Shown piece after piece: positions 1 to 9,377 of a stretch of DNA of 64,000 bases. The first letter of the stretch is position 1; the number at the start of each line of letters is the position of its first letter. Under the pieces are notes generated by a model. That model was not told the DNA's origin and ran no database searches. It saw only the letters and a list, made by a program, of their open reading frames with translations. The stretch covers positions 1-64,000 of the forward strand of contig JAEZGI010000046.1 of the NCBI GenBank assembly GCA_023416995.1, in the 5' to 3' direction. Origin of the DNA: Bacteroidota bacterium. Its GTDB lineage: Bacteria > Bacteroidota > Bacteroidia > Chitinophagales > Chitinophagaceae. Both the position numbers and the translations under genes were made by a program.

Positions 1-218
1 CCATCAAGGTAAAATAGCCTGTACCAGACTATTTCACCTGCCAGGTAAAACTCTTTATCTGTATGAACAAAAAGCTTTTCTGTGACATTACGTTTGGCGA
101 AAGATGCAAACTTTTCCGCAGCGGGAAGGCCTGTGTTCACCTGCGCCTGTGTGAGTCCGCAACATCCTATAATGCAGACAGTAAAAACGTTTCGAATGGT
201 AGATATAATAGCTAACAT
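1..218 (-). CDS. N-terminus of an exported MG2-like protein of a TonB-receptor operon (partial)
   Basis: This is the first 72 codons of a gene that runs off the left edge. It starts at ATG 218, followed by a hydrophobic signal-peptide-like segment (about residues 8-24) and then a mature part containing FVHTDKEFYLAGEIVWYR. That motif resembles the start of the macroglobulin-type MG2 proteins found next to DUF4249 genes in Bacteroidota. It lies 27 bp downstream of the DUF4249 gene on the same strand, so it is probably the last or next gene of the 4866-to-1 operon. Those proteins are thought to be periplasmic or outer-membrane partners of TonB receptors. The family call rests on a short stretch; the exact function is not known. 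Confidence 0.7.
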   Translation of the reverse strand, partial: MLAIISTIRNVFTVCIIGCCGLTQAQVNTGLPAAEKFASFAKRNVTEKLFVHTDKEFYLAGEIVWYRLFYLD

Positions 219-245
219 AAAAAGCTATGAGATGTCTTAAAAAAA

Positions 246-1376
246 TTATGGCCAGAATGATGGCTTTGTTAAGTTGCCCCTCAGTGTACAGTCAACACAG
301 TCAGGTGTAGTATAAAAGAGTCTTAATATCTCCCCGCGTTGACCGGTAAGTTCAGGTACTACGGGTTGAGGAAATCCGGCCAATGTAATCGAATCGCGAT
401 TGTTCAGTAATGATTCCTGTGAGCAACCCTGAACGTATCCCCAACCAGGCACATCAGAGGCTTTTAGAAAACGTCGTTTGCTATGGATCTCAGAAATTTC
501 GAGAAAGCCGATAACAGGTTCTGAAGGATCCTGCACACAGGAAATGTTTCCACGTAATTCTGAGGGTTGTGCATCAAACAGGGAACCGGTTTGCTCAGTA
601 TTCTTTTTCATTTTTGAGAGATATTCGAAACCTTCTTTCGAGATAGCATACTGTCTTAGGTTAACTGCGTAAAGCACACTGAGCTTCCATGATGCGGCCG
701 GGATGGTTTGAAATCTGTAATGCGTGGTATCGCGTGCTATTTTTGCAGTTGATAAAATTTCGATTGTAGTTGATCTTGACGATTGATAACAAACGAAACG
801 CGACATATCCACGGTTTGATTAGGAAATATGTATTCGGCCAACGGCGTTGCGTTATACCGTAATGATGGTGCAAATGCAGAATGGAACTCCCAATCTTCT
901 TCAAAATCCCAGCGGTAATAACCACTGGTGTTTGCATTACCCTTGGCATCGGCATAAAGATGAACACCTTTTTCATCTCTGTCCCAACTGATGCTGTCTA
1001 TCGCCGGGGTTTGTTTCACGGGCAGATAAGCTGAAGTATATTCTTTGCCGTTCTGCCAGATATGGAGCCGGTATTTTACTGCAGGGTTCAAATTCAATCC
1101 GGCTGCCTCGTATCTGCCAGGCTCGGTCTGGAACAAAACCTGCGAGCTGTTGTCTTCTCCCTCAACCGTTACGCTGGCGTCTCTCACATGATTGATGTTA
1201 AATGAATCCACAAGACGAACAGTTCTCGAAAGCGTGATAGCCGTGGGCCCACCACCTGCGTTAATAACTCCATCAACAACAAGATAACCTGTTGCCGGAA
1301 CATTTACTGGCAGCGTGTAAGAGTCTTTACATCCTATAAGGACCATACAGGCTAATATGTAAACTAGCTTCTTCAT
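246..1376 (-). CDS. DUF4249 domain outer-membrane lipoprotein
   Basis: The 376-residue protein begins with a lipoprotein signal peptide: KK, a hydrophobic run, and the lipobox VLIGC with Cys16. The mature part has the DUF4249 layout: an early LVVDGVI strand, an Ig-like beta domain to about residue 120, then a Cys-containing C-terminal domain ending near CVDCTLRGNLTKPSFWP. DUF4249 proteins are commonly encoded right after STN-type TonB receptors in Bacteroidota and are presumed surface partners of the receptor. Here the gene starts 9 bp after the receptor stop, so the two are almost certainly cotranscribed. The transported substrate is unknown. Confidence 0.85.
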   Translation of the reverse strand: MKKLVYILACMVLIGCKDSYTLPVNVPATGYLVVDGVINAGGGPTAITLSRTVRLVDSFNINHVRDASVTVEGEDNSSQVLFQTEPGRYEAAGLNLNPAVKYRLHIWQNGKEYTSAYLPVKQTPAIDSISWDRDEKGVHLYADAKGNANTSGYYRWDFEEDWEFHSAFAPSLRYNATPLAEYIFPNQTVDMSRFVCYQSSRSTTIEILSTAKIARDTTHYRFQTIPAASWKLSVLYAVNLRQYAISKEGFEYLSKMKKNTEQTGSLFDAQPSELRGNISCVQDPSEPVIGFLEISEIHSKRRFLKASDVPGWGYVQGCSQESLLNNRDSITLAGFPQPVVPELTGQRGEILRLFYTTPDCVDCTLRGNLTKPSFWP

Positions 1377-1385
1377 ACTCGCGAA

Positions 1386-4148
1386 TTAAAACCTGACAGT
1401 GTAATTGATGAATGGTATGATGCTGCCAAATATTGATAACCTGTATCCGTTAATGAGTCCGTTTTCAGACACGAAATAAACGGAATACGGGTTCCTCCTG
1501 GCAGTAATATTATAAAGACCGAACGTCCAGCTATTGTGCGTTTTTTGTTTCACCTTATGATTACCATCAAGATTCATTGACATATCTACACGGAAGTAAT
1601 CCGGAATACGATGCGAGTTCCTGTCTGCAAACAAAGCGCGTTGTGAACCACCGTAATAGAATCTTCCAATCGGCACGGTGATAGGTCTGCCGGTACTGTA
1701 AGTTGTATTTAAAGAAATGCTGAACCTGTGAGTAAACCGGTAATTACTTACTACAGTCAGGTCATGTGGTTTGTCGTAATTTGCCGGATAATATCTTCCC
1801 CCATTGATAATTTCGCCGGCAGTGGGATCATCCATCTTTAATAATATCCTGGAGTATGTGTAACTGACCCAGCCATTGATCTTACCGGTTGGTTTCTTCA
1901 CCATCAATTCAACTCCATAAGCCTTACCCCTGGTGTTCATAACATCCGTTTCAATTTCATGATTCATCACCAGTTCGGCACCGCTCTTGTAATCAAGATA
2001 GTCCTTGATTCGTTTGTAATAAACTTCCAGCGAAGTTTCAATGGTGTTGTTTTTGAAATTTTTATAGAACCCCAAAGAGTATTGATCACCATATTGCGGC
2101 CGGATATTAGGATCACTTAGTTTCCAGATGTCAGTAGGAGATATGGCGGTAGTATTTGACAGCATATGAATGTACTGTCTCAGTGAGTTATAGCCGGCTT
2201 TGACAGAGAAGTCGTCAGTCAGGCTGTAGCGTATGCCGATACGGTACTCCGGTCCATGATATGTTTTAATGAATTTTCCGCTGCCGTACGAAGTTTTTTC
2301 GAGGATGTTATCTGTTTCTTTGGGTAACCCCGGCGCATAAACATTAACTTCTTTTGGTCCAAGAAAGTTATAATAGGAATACCTGATGCCTGCCTGGATG
2401 GAAAGGGCAGAGGTGATGTTCCATTTATCAGAAAGATACAGGGCCGATTCCTGAGCATGTTCGCTTTGTAAAACATCAGGAATGATAAGTGACTCAGGTG
2501 ATTTTGGCTGATAACTTCCGGGGTTGAGTTTGTAGTTGATGGTACTTAATCCAAATTCGATGGTATGATTGGCATTCAGGTAATGTGTGAAATCAGCTTT
2601 GAAATTCAGTTGTTGGATATCGAACTTCAATTCATGGGCATTGATCTTGTCTTTGTCACTAGATATCTTGTATTCGTAACCATCATACCCTGCTACCACT
2701 GAGGCGTTCCACTTATTATTGAAGGTATGTTTATACTTCACTGAGAAGTTGCGATTGCTGTACCCAAATGCGGTATCATTGTTCAGGCTAAACCTGTCGC
2801 GGCTATAATAACCGTTCAGGTACAAATTGCTTTTTGGGCTAAACTGGTGACTTACCTGGAGATTAACGTCGTAAAATCCTGCCTTGCTGTTTTCATATTC
2901 TGCCGGCAACAACTTCAACAACCAGTTAGCGTATGTGGCCCGGGCACCCAAAATAAATGAGGTTTTGTCTTTGATAAGCGGTCCCTCTATATTGAAGCGG
3001 CTTGTAACGATTCCAAGACCCGCAGAACCGGTAATTTTTTTCTTGTTTCCTTCACGACTGGTGATATCAAGAACACTTGATAGTCTTCCGCCAAATTTTG
3101 AAGGGATGCTGCTTTTGTACAGCTCAACTTCTTTAACCACGTCGGGGTTGAAGGCAGAAAAGAAACCAAAAAAATGGGATGGGTTATAAATAGTAGCGTC
3201 GTTGAAAAGGATAAGGTTCTGATCGGTTGAACCGCCTCTCACATTGAAACCGGTACTGGCTTCACCTGCAGTTTTTACACCTGGTAGCGTTAATATAACT
3301 CTTAGTATATCAGACTCGCCAAAAAGCGCTGGTACCTGCCTGATAGTTTTGATATTGAGACGATCCATACCCATCTGCGGGCTGCGGATGTTGCTTAGTT
3401 TCTGAGCAGAAACAATCACTTCCTTAAGTGAAATTACGCGCTCTTCCATCGCTATATCAAACTTGCCATCAGCATTCATAACTACCTGCCGGCGGGTATC
3501 CTTCATTCCCAAAGCCTGGATATTGATCACGTGCCGGCCGCGTGGCAGGGTGAGGCTATAGTAGCCATACTGATCAGTGAGGGTGCCGATAGAATTGTTC
3601 GTTGTAAAGAGAGAAACATTGGGGATCGGCTCGCCCGTTTTTGCATCACGCACATAACCGGCAAGGATTGTTTTACCACCAGTACCGCTGTTGGTCCGGA
3701 TGCCGATTTCGAACACCTTGCTTTCAATAGAAGCGTCGATCTTAACTTCTTTCCGATCACCAAATTCAGGAAGGTTGGTCTGTGAGGTATCCTTCGAACC
3801 TCTTGCAAAAAAATCTCCGGGCAGGTCAGGGACTATTTTTATACCTTTTGTTAATAGCACATAGCCTTTATCTGCTATTATGGTTTGCCGGATTTCCGTA
3901 TTACTGAATGCGCGATCCAGCACCGTTTCCAGTGCCTCGTTCTTAGCGGAAACATTAATGCGGAGACTGTCTGTGCTGGCCGGATCAAAATAAAAGAACA
4001 GGCCCGTTTGCTTTTCAAGTTCTGTTATGAAAGTATGAACCGTAGCATCACGAAGGTCAAGCGTGACATTCGTGAGACGGGTATTTTGTGCCAGGGCAGG
4101 TTGATGTAAGAAAAATATAATACCTGCCAGTAGGAAAAGCCTGCTCAT
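1386..4148 (-). CDS. TonB-dependent receptor with N-terminal STN domain
   Basis: This is a 920-residue outer-membrane receptor. Residues 1-20 are a signal peptide (cleavage near ALAQN). About 27-100 is a secretin/TonB short N-terminal (STN) domain, about 158-240 a carboxypeptidase-regulatory-like beta-sandwich, about 265-370 the plug (FNVRGGSTDQNLILFND, GRLSSVLDITSREG), and the rest a 22-strand-type barrel ending in an aromatic F. An STN domain often couples to a FecR anti-sigma factor, but no FecR or ECF sigma gene is in the window. It probably works with the neighbouring DUF4249 and MG2-like proteins. The start ATG directly follows the upstream stop, which indicates translational coupling. 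The substrate cannot be told from sequence. Confidence 0.92.
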   Translation of the reverse strand: MSRLFLLAGIIFFLHQPALAQNTRLTNVTLDLRDATVHTFITELEKQTGLFFYFDPASTDSLRINVSAKNEALETVLDRAFSNTEIRQTIIADKGYVLLTKGIKIVPDLPGDFFARGSKDTSQTNLPEFGDRKEVKIDASIESKVFEIGIRTNSGTGGKTILAGYVRDAKTGEPIPNVSLFTTNNSIGTLTDQYGYYSLTLPRGRHVINIQALGMKDTRRQVVMNADGKFDIAMEERVISLKEVIVSAQKLSNIRSPQMGMDRLNIKTIRQVPALFGESDILRVILTLPGVKTAGEASTGFNVRGGSTDQNLILFNDATIYNPSHFFGFFSAFNPDVVKEVELYKSSIPSKFGGRLSSVLDITSREGNKKKITGSAGLGIVTSRFNIEGPLIKDKTSFILGARATYANWLLKLLPAEYENSKAGFYDVNLQVSHQFSPKSNLYLNGYYSRDRFSLNNDTAFGYSNRNFSVKYKHTFNNKWNASVVAGYDGYEYKISSDKDKINAHELKFDIQQLNFKADFTHYLNANHTIEFGLSTINYKLNPGSYQPKSPESLIIPDVLQSEHAQESALYLSDKWNITSALSIQAGIRYSYYNFLGPKEVNVYAPGLPKETDNILEKTSYGSGKFIKTYHGPEYRIGIRYSLTDDFSVKAGYNSLRQYIHMLSNTTAISPTDIWKLSDPNIRPQYGDQYSLGFYKNFKNNTIETSLEVYYKRIKDYLDYKSGAELVMNHEIETDVMNTRGKAYGVELMVKKPTGKINGWVSYTYSRILLKMDDPTAGEIINGGRYYPANYDKPHDLTVVSNYRFTHRFSISLNTTYSTGRPITVPIGRFYYGGSQRALFADRNSHRIPDYFRVDMSMNLDGNHKVKQKTHNSWTFGLYNITARRNPYSVYFVSENGLINGYRLSIFGSIIPFINYTVRF

Positions 4149-4149
4149 A

Positions 4150-4866
4150 TCAGTTATTTGTAGAGTCGTATAATTTGACAGCGGTGATGATCGCCTGCTC
4201 CCGTCGCTTTCTGAATTTAATCTTCTGTTTGCGCAGCTCAGTGCGGATTTCCCTGGATCGATCTTTTAAAATACCCAGCAACGCTTTCTGTGAGCGCACG
4301 GAATGGTACACACCATCTTTCAATATGTAATAGAAGTTTTTTTCTGTAACGCGACGGATAATGCGGTCGGTAACCGTTTCCTCAATAGTCTTTGTGCGTT
4401 TTGCGATCAGTTCAATATTCCCTTCGTGCAGAAAATCATAATAGCCGGTGCCCTGTGGGATTGGGTTTAAACTGTCCCTAATAACCCGTTTGAAATTATG
4501 TCCGTTAACAGTAAATGAATGAACCTTGTCGGGAATAAGAACAAGTTTGAAAAATACATCGAAATGCTGGATGACAAGATCATCACGTACCAGGTCATAT
4601 TGGAGGTTGACATTTTCGAACTTCATTCCATCGTAAATCACTGTTCCGGGATGAAGCTCGTCATCAACAAAAAACGCATGACCCTCCAGGTCGCGATGAT
4701 AGGCGATAAATTCTTTCCCGTTATATAATCTTGATCGCTGATCCGTAAATTTATAGTAGTGTTTAATTGCACTGTCACCAGCCGCGGCATTGGCGATATA
4801 TGCAGTATTTTCCTGGGCCATACACGAGCCAGCTACGAGGAACATTGCTAATAAGGAAGACTTCAC
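4150..4866 (-). CDS. exported protein of unknown function, first gene of the TonB-receptor operon
   Basis: The 238-residue protein has a cleavable signal peptide (residues 1-17, ending SCMAQ). The middle (about 45-190) is rich in alternating polar and hydrophobic residues, as in a beta-rich domain, with motifs such as YNGKEF and DLVIQHFDVFFKLVLIPDKVH. The last 45 residues are strongly basic and helical (KDRSREIRTELRKQKIKFRKRREQ). I do not recognise a named family. Its stop and the receptor ATG are one base apart, so it is very probably the promoter-proximal gene of the operon and may assist the receptor. Confidence 0.75.
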   Translation of the reverse strand: MKSSLLAMFLVAGSCMAQENTAYIANAAAGDSAIKHYYKFTDQRSRLYNGKEFIAYHRDLEGHAFFVDDELHPGTVIYDGMKFENVNLQYDLVRDDLVIQHFDVFFKLVLIPDKVHSFTVNGHNFKRVIRDSLNPIPQGTGYYDFLHEGNIELIAKRTKTIEETVTDRIIRRVTEKNFYYILKDGVYHSVRSQKALLGILKDRSREIRTELRKQKIKFRKRREQAIITAVKLYDSTNN

Positions 4867-4976
4867 TGGTTAGATTTTGGTTAACCACAAATCGGGGGCA
4901 TCATTCAACTTGCGGTGGATAAATATACATCTAAAAAATTAAGATAGATGATTGACTCGCACTAATAAACGCGGGC

Positions 4977-7256
4977 TTACACTTTTGTTGAATCAGTTTC
5001 AACCGTGGTAATCTGCGTGAAGTTACCTTTGGGCGCCGGCCGCATGCGCCGGCTGATTTTATCAATATCTGCAGTTGTCTTAAAAATGAAATAGAACTGA
5101 TCGGTAATTGACTTGAACTCGGATAGTTGCTTACGGGTGGCACTTTCGAGTTTCCCCTGGGAAAGTTCTTTCTGACGCTCAAGCATCAACGCATTTACGC
5201 GTTTATCCAATATACCCACCCTCGATGAATCTGTGTCTCCAACACCGGGAGCTTCAGTACCCCTCAGCCTGGCCAGTGTTCGTTTCAGTGAGAGTTTGCT
5301 TGCCGCGATGACCGGATCATAATCAGAACTGATATATTCAGGTTGAAGTGAGTCTGCGTAGTACGACAACGTTGCAATATGTGAAGCAAGCATGTGGTTT
5401 GAAACCACAAACTGGTGAATATTGGTAATATTGATCTGTTTACTTTTTGGTTCAGATAACATGCGCTGGAAAGCATCGGCAAGATTTGCCAGTGATACCC
5501 AGCTGTCCTTTCGTTTGATATCAGCATATGCATTGTCGACCGGTTTTCCGGTGAAAGCAAGCGAGATCGATTCATAGTAATCAAGATTGTCCTCAACAAC
5601 CTCCGCCATAAAATCATCTATCTGCTCGTGTTCCCAGATTGGCGAAAGGAGTGTACTGAAAAGGAAGGCTATCGCTGAGCCAATGGCGGTATCAATGATC
5701 CGGTCACGAAGAATCACGGTAAAGCCTTCAGGTTCCAGCAAATGAAACATCAGCACTATGTACATGGTCATCAGGATCATGGCTACAAAATATTGGTGGC
5801 GGATGAAGCTGTAAGCACCTGCCATAGACAAAGCCATCATAACCAGTACGGCTGTCCTGTCGTGTACCAATAAAAGTAACCCCGCTCCAACTGCTGCGCC
5901 GATAACCGTACCAACCAATCTTTCCAGGTTCCGCTTTTTGGTAAGACTGTAAGCTGGTTTAAGAATGACAATAACGGTTAACATTATCCAGTATGAATGG
6001 CCCAGGGGGAAAAATAGCCCTACGGTGTAGGCGCAAAGCGCAGCCAGCGCAATTCGCAGTGAATGCCGGAATATGTTGGACCGGAAGGAGATGTTATCAA
6101 AAAAGAGTTTAGGATCGTATTGTTGTTTGCTGATAAAACTTTTAGGATCGGGAACGCCTGGGTTTTTCCGGTCGACCTTAATTTTCAGGGATGTGTACTG
6201 ATGCAGAACGCGGATACGGCTCGCAATGTCTTCAATGCTGTCGAGAATATGTCTTAAGCTGATGAAACCCTCAATGTTTTGCGCGTTCAATCGTGTGACG
6301 CGCAGTTCCTGCAGGTGTTCACGTTGTTTCATCAATCTTTGATCAATGTCTGTGCTGTAAGTTGATGATCTTCCGCTTTGCAGGGCAATGCCTATTTCAT
6401 CCAGTTCATCGGCAAGCGCCAGGATCAGCAACCGGTATTCCTGCATGATTGATGTTTCAGAAAAATAGCCGTGCAACTTCTGGTAGTCCTGATGTGCGGT
6501 CATGGCGCGTTCAAACAGGTCACTAACGTCCAGGAACACCATCATCAGGATGCGGCTGATATTGGTAGATTCTTTTACAACGCCACGGGTTTGGAAAAGC
6601 AGCTCGGAAATAAGATTTTGTTTCGATTGAACAGCAATCTGGGATTGAATTAAATCTTTGAACGGCTGTGTTGTATCGATACCCGGAATATAAAATTTTG
6701 CTTTGGCCCGAAGATAATCACCGGAGGAGCGTACGTATTCACCCAATGCCTGTTGAATAAGTTTGTATGGCCGGATGGTGTAAAGTCCAACACTTAAAGC
6801 CAGGTACCAAACCCCGCCAGCCAGCAGGTATAAGGAACCTGTCAGCACCTGGCCAGCCTGGTAATGATGTTGGGTTTGAAGCACCAGTACAAGGAGTGCG
6901 GCGAGACCAATTGCCGTTGCCCTGGTACCATAAACACCGATCATTGAAAACAGGAAAGCGAAAACGGGCAATATCACAAAAAACAGCCAGTTTACCTGTG
7001 ATGTATAACCGCTTATCAGAGATATGAGAAACGCAACGACGGCCGAAACGATCATCCCGTTGCGGCGATGATGTATCGGACCGGGGTTGTCGGCAATACT
7101 GACCGCCAGCGCGCCGAGAGAAGCGGTGATGCCGATCTGGAGATAACCAAAATACCCCAGTACCAGTGAAGGTATCAAAATGCCGGATGTGACACGCACC
7201 CCTTCATTGAGGTAGTGACTGCTGATGAAACTCCGGTATTCTTTGAGATAATCCAT
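4977..7256 (-). CDS. FUSC family inner-membrane protein (YccS/YhfK-like)
   Basis: This protein is 759 residues when started at ATG 7256 (MDYLKEY). It has two hydrophobic blocks of several membrane helices, about residues 15-165 and 395-535, each followed by a long helical soluble region; this is the duplicated layout of YccS/FUSC proteins. The second block contains YWIMLTVIVILKPAYSLTKKR, which matches the FUSC core. Family members are proposed aromatic-acid or small-molecule efflux components; none of the adaptor genes seen in E. coli aaeAB neighbourhoods is adjacent here. A TAnnTTTG box ends 6 nt before the ATG, which supports this start over the TTG three codons upstream. The substrate is unknown. 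Confidence 0.88.
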   Translation of the reverse strand: MDYLKEYRSFISSHYLNEGVRVTSGILIPSLVLGYFGYLQIGITASLGALAVSIADNPGPIHHRRNGMIVSAVVAFLISLISGYTSQVNWLFFVILPVFAFLFSMIGVYGTRATAIGLAALLVLVLQTQHHYQAGQVLTGSLYLLAGGVWYLALSVGLYTIRPYKLIQQALGEYVRSSGDYLRAKAKFYIPGIDTTQPFKDLIQSQIAVQSKQNLISELLFQTRGVVKESTNISRILMMVFLDVSDLFERAMTAHQDYQKLHGYFSETSIMQEYRLLILALADELDEIGIALQSGRSSTYSTDIDQRLMKQREHLQELRVTRLNAQNIEGFISLRHILDSIEDIASRIRVLHQYTSLKIKVDRKNPGVPDPKSFISKQQYDPKLFFDNISFRSNIFRHSLRIALAALCAYTVGLFFPLGHSYWIMLTVIVILKPAYSLTKKRNLERLVGTVIGAAVGAGLLLLVHDRTAVLVMMALSMAGAYSFIRHQYFVAMILMTMYIVLMFHLLEPEGFTVILRDRIIDTAIGSAIAFLFSTLLSPIWEHEQIDDFMAEVVEDNLDYYESISLAFTGKPVDNAYADIKRKDSWVSLANLADAFQRMLSEPKSKQINITNIHQFVVSNHMLASHIATLSYYADSLQPEYISSDYDPVIAASKLSLKRTLARLRGTEAPGVGDTDSSRVGILDKRVNALMLERQKELSQGKLESATRKQLSEFKSITDQFYFIFKTTADIDKISRRMRPAPKGNFTQITTVETDSTKV

Positions 7257-7262
7257 TGGCCA

Positions 7263-7270
7263 CAAAGGTA
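7263..7270 (-). promoter_or_regulatory. -7 promoter box TACCTTTG for the FUSC gene
   Basis: An exact match to the Bacteroidota -7 consensus TAnnTTTG. It ends 6 nt before ATG 7256, so transcription would start at or next to the start codon. No clear -33 TTTG is seen at the usual distance. Confidence 0.5.
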
Positions 7271-7323
7271 CTCTTACTGGTGTAGAGGCAGTTTGGCTAA
7301 TGAAAATATCGGGCCGCGGAGGT

Positions 7324-7614
7324 CTATTCGTAGAATCTTAACCTGTTCCTAAGGGAAGAGATTTCGTTTTGCATCGCTTCCATCCGGTCAAGCAGGTATT
7401 CAATCGTTTCAATACCTTCCAGGTTGATGTTCATCCGAAAGTGGAGGTCAACGATCTTTTCCAGTTTATGCAATTGATCCGGGGGCAGATAAATTTGTTC
7501 GTCTACGCGTTGTATTTCAATCAGACCAGATTGAGACAATGTTTCGATGAAGTTGATCTCAATGTGGTGGTGAGAACAGAAGTCGCTGGCAGTCACCATG
7601 TGTAGCTGTTCCAT
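7324..7614 (-). CDS. cbpM: chaperone modulatory protein CbpM
   Basis: The 96-residue protein has a MerR-like helical fold: an N-terminal ASDFCSHHHIEINFIETLSQSGLIEI segment that fits the CbpM winged-helix part, then LPPDQLHKLEKIVDLHFRMNINLEGIETIEYLLDRMEAMQ, and a short coiled-coil tail. In E. coli CbpM binds the J domain of CbpA and blocks its action on DnaK and its DNA binding. Its ATG lies 9 nt downstream of the cbpA stop, the expected cbpA-cbpM order. The length matches the family. Confidence 0.88.
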   Translation of the reverse strand: MEQLHMVTASDFCSHHHIEINFIETLSQSGLIEIQRVDEQIYLPPDQLHKLEKIVDLHFRMNINLEGIETIEYLLDRMEAMQNEISSLRNRLRFYE

Positions 7615-7623
7615 GGCAAAGAT

Positions 7624-8487
7624 TTATTTTTTCAGATCGGCTAAGGCTTTGAAAAGTTCCTTTTCTTTCTCTGATAAATTTACAGGAATCAGAACATTAT
7701 AAATAATATAAAGATCACCAAACTGGCCCTCGTTGCGGTAAACCGGGAAACCCTTTCCTTTCAACCTGATTTTTGTTCCGTTCTGTGTTTCAGGGGCCAC
7801 TTTCAGTTTTATTTTCCCCTGGAGCGTATCGATGGTTTTTTCTCCGCCCAACACGGCAGTGTAAAGATCCAGGTCAACTGTTGAGTGCAGGTCATTTCCT
7901 GAACGTTTAAACCTGGGATGATTGGGGATGGAAAAAGTGATATAAAGGTCGCCGGGCTGGCTTCCCGCGCCACCATGTCCCCGCAAACGTATTTTCTGAC
8001 CGTTTTCAACCCCTGCAGGAATAGTGATTCGAATGTTTTTACCATTAACATTTATGGTTCGCTGATGGGTTTGGGCAGCCTCTTCGAGGCTTAGTTGCAA
8101 TTCTGCCTGCAGATCGTGCCCGCGAAACCGTGATTGTCGCGACGAAAAGCCTTCCTGCTGTCCAAACAGGGATTCAAAAAAAGACGAAAAATCGCCAAAG
8201 GATTCTTCCTGCGGACCTCCGCCTGGGTATTGTCTCTGGCTCCGTTGTTCAAATTGTTCGGCATGCTGCCAGTCTTTACCATACTGATCATATTTTTTTC
8301 TTTTCTCCGGGTCGCTGAGCACCTCGTGCGCTTCGTTGATCTGTTGAAATTTCCGGTGCGCATCTTTGTTGTCAGGATTCAGGTCGGGATGGTACTTCCG
8401 CGCTAATCTGCGATAAGCTTTACGGACCTCATCAGTACTGGCTGATTTGTCAATTTCAAGGATTTTATAGTAGTCGACATAGTCCAT
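7624..8487 (-). CDS. cbpA: class B J-domain co-chaperone CbpA
   Basis: This is 287 residues from ATG 8487. The J domain covers about residues 1-70, with the HPD motif in KYHPDLNPDN. A Gly/Phe and Gln-rich linker follows (about 75-125), then two beta-sandwich substrate-binding domains (about 130-285). No CxxCxGxG zinc finger is present, so it is a CbpA/DnaJ class B protein rather than DnaJ. It should stimulate DnaK ATPase and, as in E. coli, may bind curved DNA. An in-frame ATG nine codons upstream would add MQKRKKVAE; I prefer MDYVDYYKIL, the normal family start. cbpM follows directly. Confidence 0.92.
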   Translation of the reverse strand: MDYVDYYKILEIDKSASTDEVRKAYRRLARKYHPDLNPDNKDAHRKFQQINEAHEVLSDPEKRKKYDQYGKDWQHAEQFEQRSQRQYPGGGPQEESFGDFSSFFESLFGQQEGFSSRQSRFRGHDLQAELQLSLEEAAQTHQRTINVNGKNIRITIPAGVENGQKIRLRGHGGAGSQPGDLYITFSIPNHPRFKRSGNDLHSTVDLDLYTAVLGGEKTIDTLQGKIKLKVAPETQNGTKIRLKGKGFPVYRNEGQFGDLYIIYNVLIPVNLSEKEKELFKALADLKK

Positions 8488-8607
8488 TTCTGCAACTTTT
8501 TTGCGTTTTTGCAAAGTTAAGCCATGCGTAAAAATACCTAAATTTTGAGCCCAAAATGGAGGATTTACACGCTACGCCAATTTGCCTCTTTGAATTTATT
8601 TTGCTAT

Positions 8608-9291
8608 ATGATTTTTACTAACCTAGTGCGCCGTTACCTGAACCTTGCGCCTGCCTTATCCAATAATCTGATCCAGATTGCCTACCATAAAAGTGGTCAC
8701 ATTGTCCTTGCTTATAGCTATGGATATTCCTGCCACAGAATGGATCTCAAAGAAATCGAAAACATCGATATACATTACAAGGACGACCTGATGCTTGTCG
8801 CCGGCATTGTGAGCTATTCGATAGATGAGGAACTTTTTGACAACCTTCCTGATCATCATAAAAAAAGGGCCGGAATTGTTACCGAGCGGCTCATCAACAT
8901 GATGACGGCCGGCTACCTCACACAGCAGCGCGCTGACTTTGGCGAGCAGTGTTTGTTTCGGGCCGGAGAAGAACTGCTGCAACACCCACCTGCACCGATA
9001 GATCGCCTTCAGAATTTTCTGGAAAAATGGCAGAAGGAACCTGCGGATCCATACGCCAAAACTTTTCATGTACAATCCCTTGCATATTTTCTCACCAGAC
9101 CCGAAAACTGGAAATTAATCGACACGCTCGCACGCAGCCTGCTGTATGCACCAGGTCAAACGCTTGATCAACATGCGATTGAGAAAATAATCAAAAAAAG
9201 CAAAGCTTTAAAGCCGCTGAATACCCCCGGCATTTATTCACTTTCTGAGAGAAAACCGAAAGGTTACCGCGCAAGGTCCATTACTGCGTAA
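8608..9291 (+). CDS. degenerate M41 (FtsH-protease-like) protein, catalytic Glu replaced
   Basis: This is 227 residues from ATG 8608; the open frame continues upstream to TTG 8545. Residues 24-37 read IAYHKSGHIVLAYS, which lines up with the HEAGHA zinc motif of FtsH-type M41 peptidases, except that the catalytic Glu is Lys28. The C-terminal part (NWKLIDTLARSLLYAPGQTLDQHAIEKII) has the rhythm of the M41 C-terminal helices. There is no AAA domain. If the alignment is right, the protein keeps two His ligands (27 and 31) but cannot be an ordinary metallopeptidase. It is divergent from cbpA. The function is unknown and the family assignment is inference from motifs. Confidence 0.65.
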   Translation: MIFTNLVRRYLNLAPALSNNLIQIAYHKSGHIVLAYSYGYSCHRMDLKEIENIDIHYKDDLMLVAGIVSYSIDEELFDNLPDHHKKRAGIVTERLINMMTAGYLTQQRADFGEQCLFRAGEELLQHPPAPIDRLQNFLEKWQKEPADPYAKTFHVQSLAYFLTRPENWKLIDTLARSLLYAPGQTLDQHAIEKIIKKSKALKPLNTPGIYSLSERKPKGYRARSITA

Positions 9292-9343
9292 AGTAGAGGA
9301 AGAAAATAAATTATCTTTTTATTAAGATTGTTCGTTAGATTGC

Positions 9344-9377
9344 AAAAAAAAAGCCCCATGTAGAAACAGAGGGCGCT
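9344..9377 (-). terminator. intrinsic terminator of the putative small RNA
   Basis: On the minus strand AGCGCCC pairs with GGGGCT (one bulge) around a 13-nt loop, followed by nine T (9352-9344). Confidence 0.55.
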
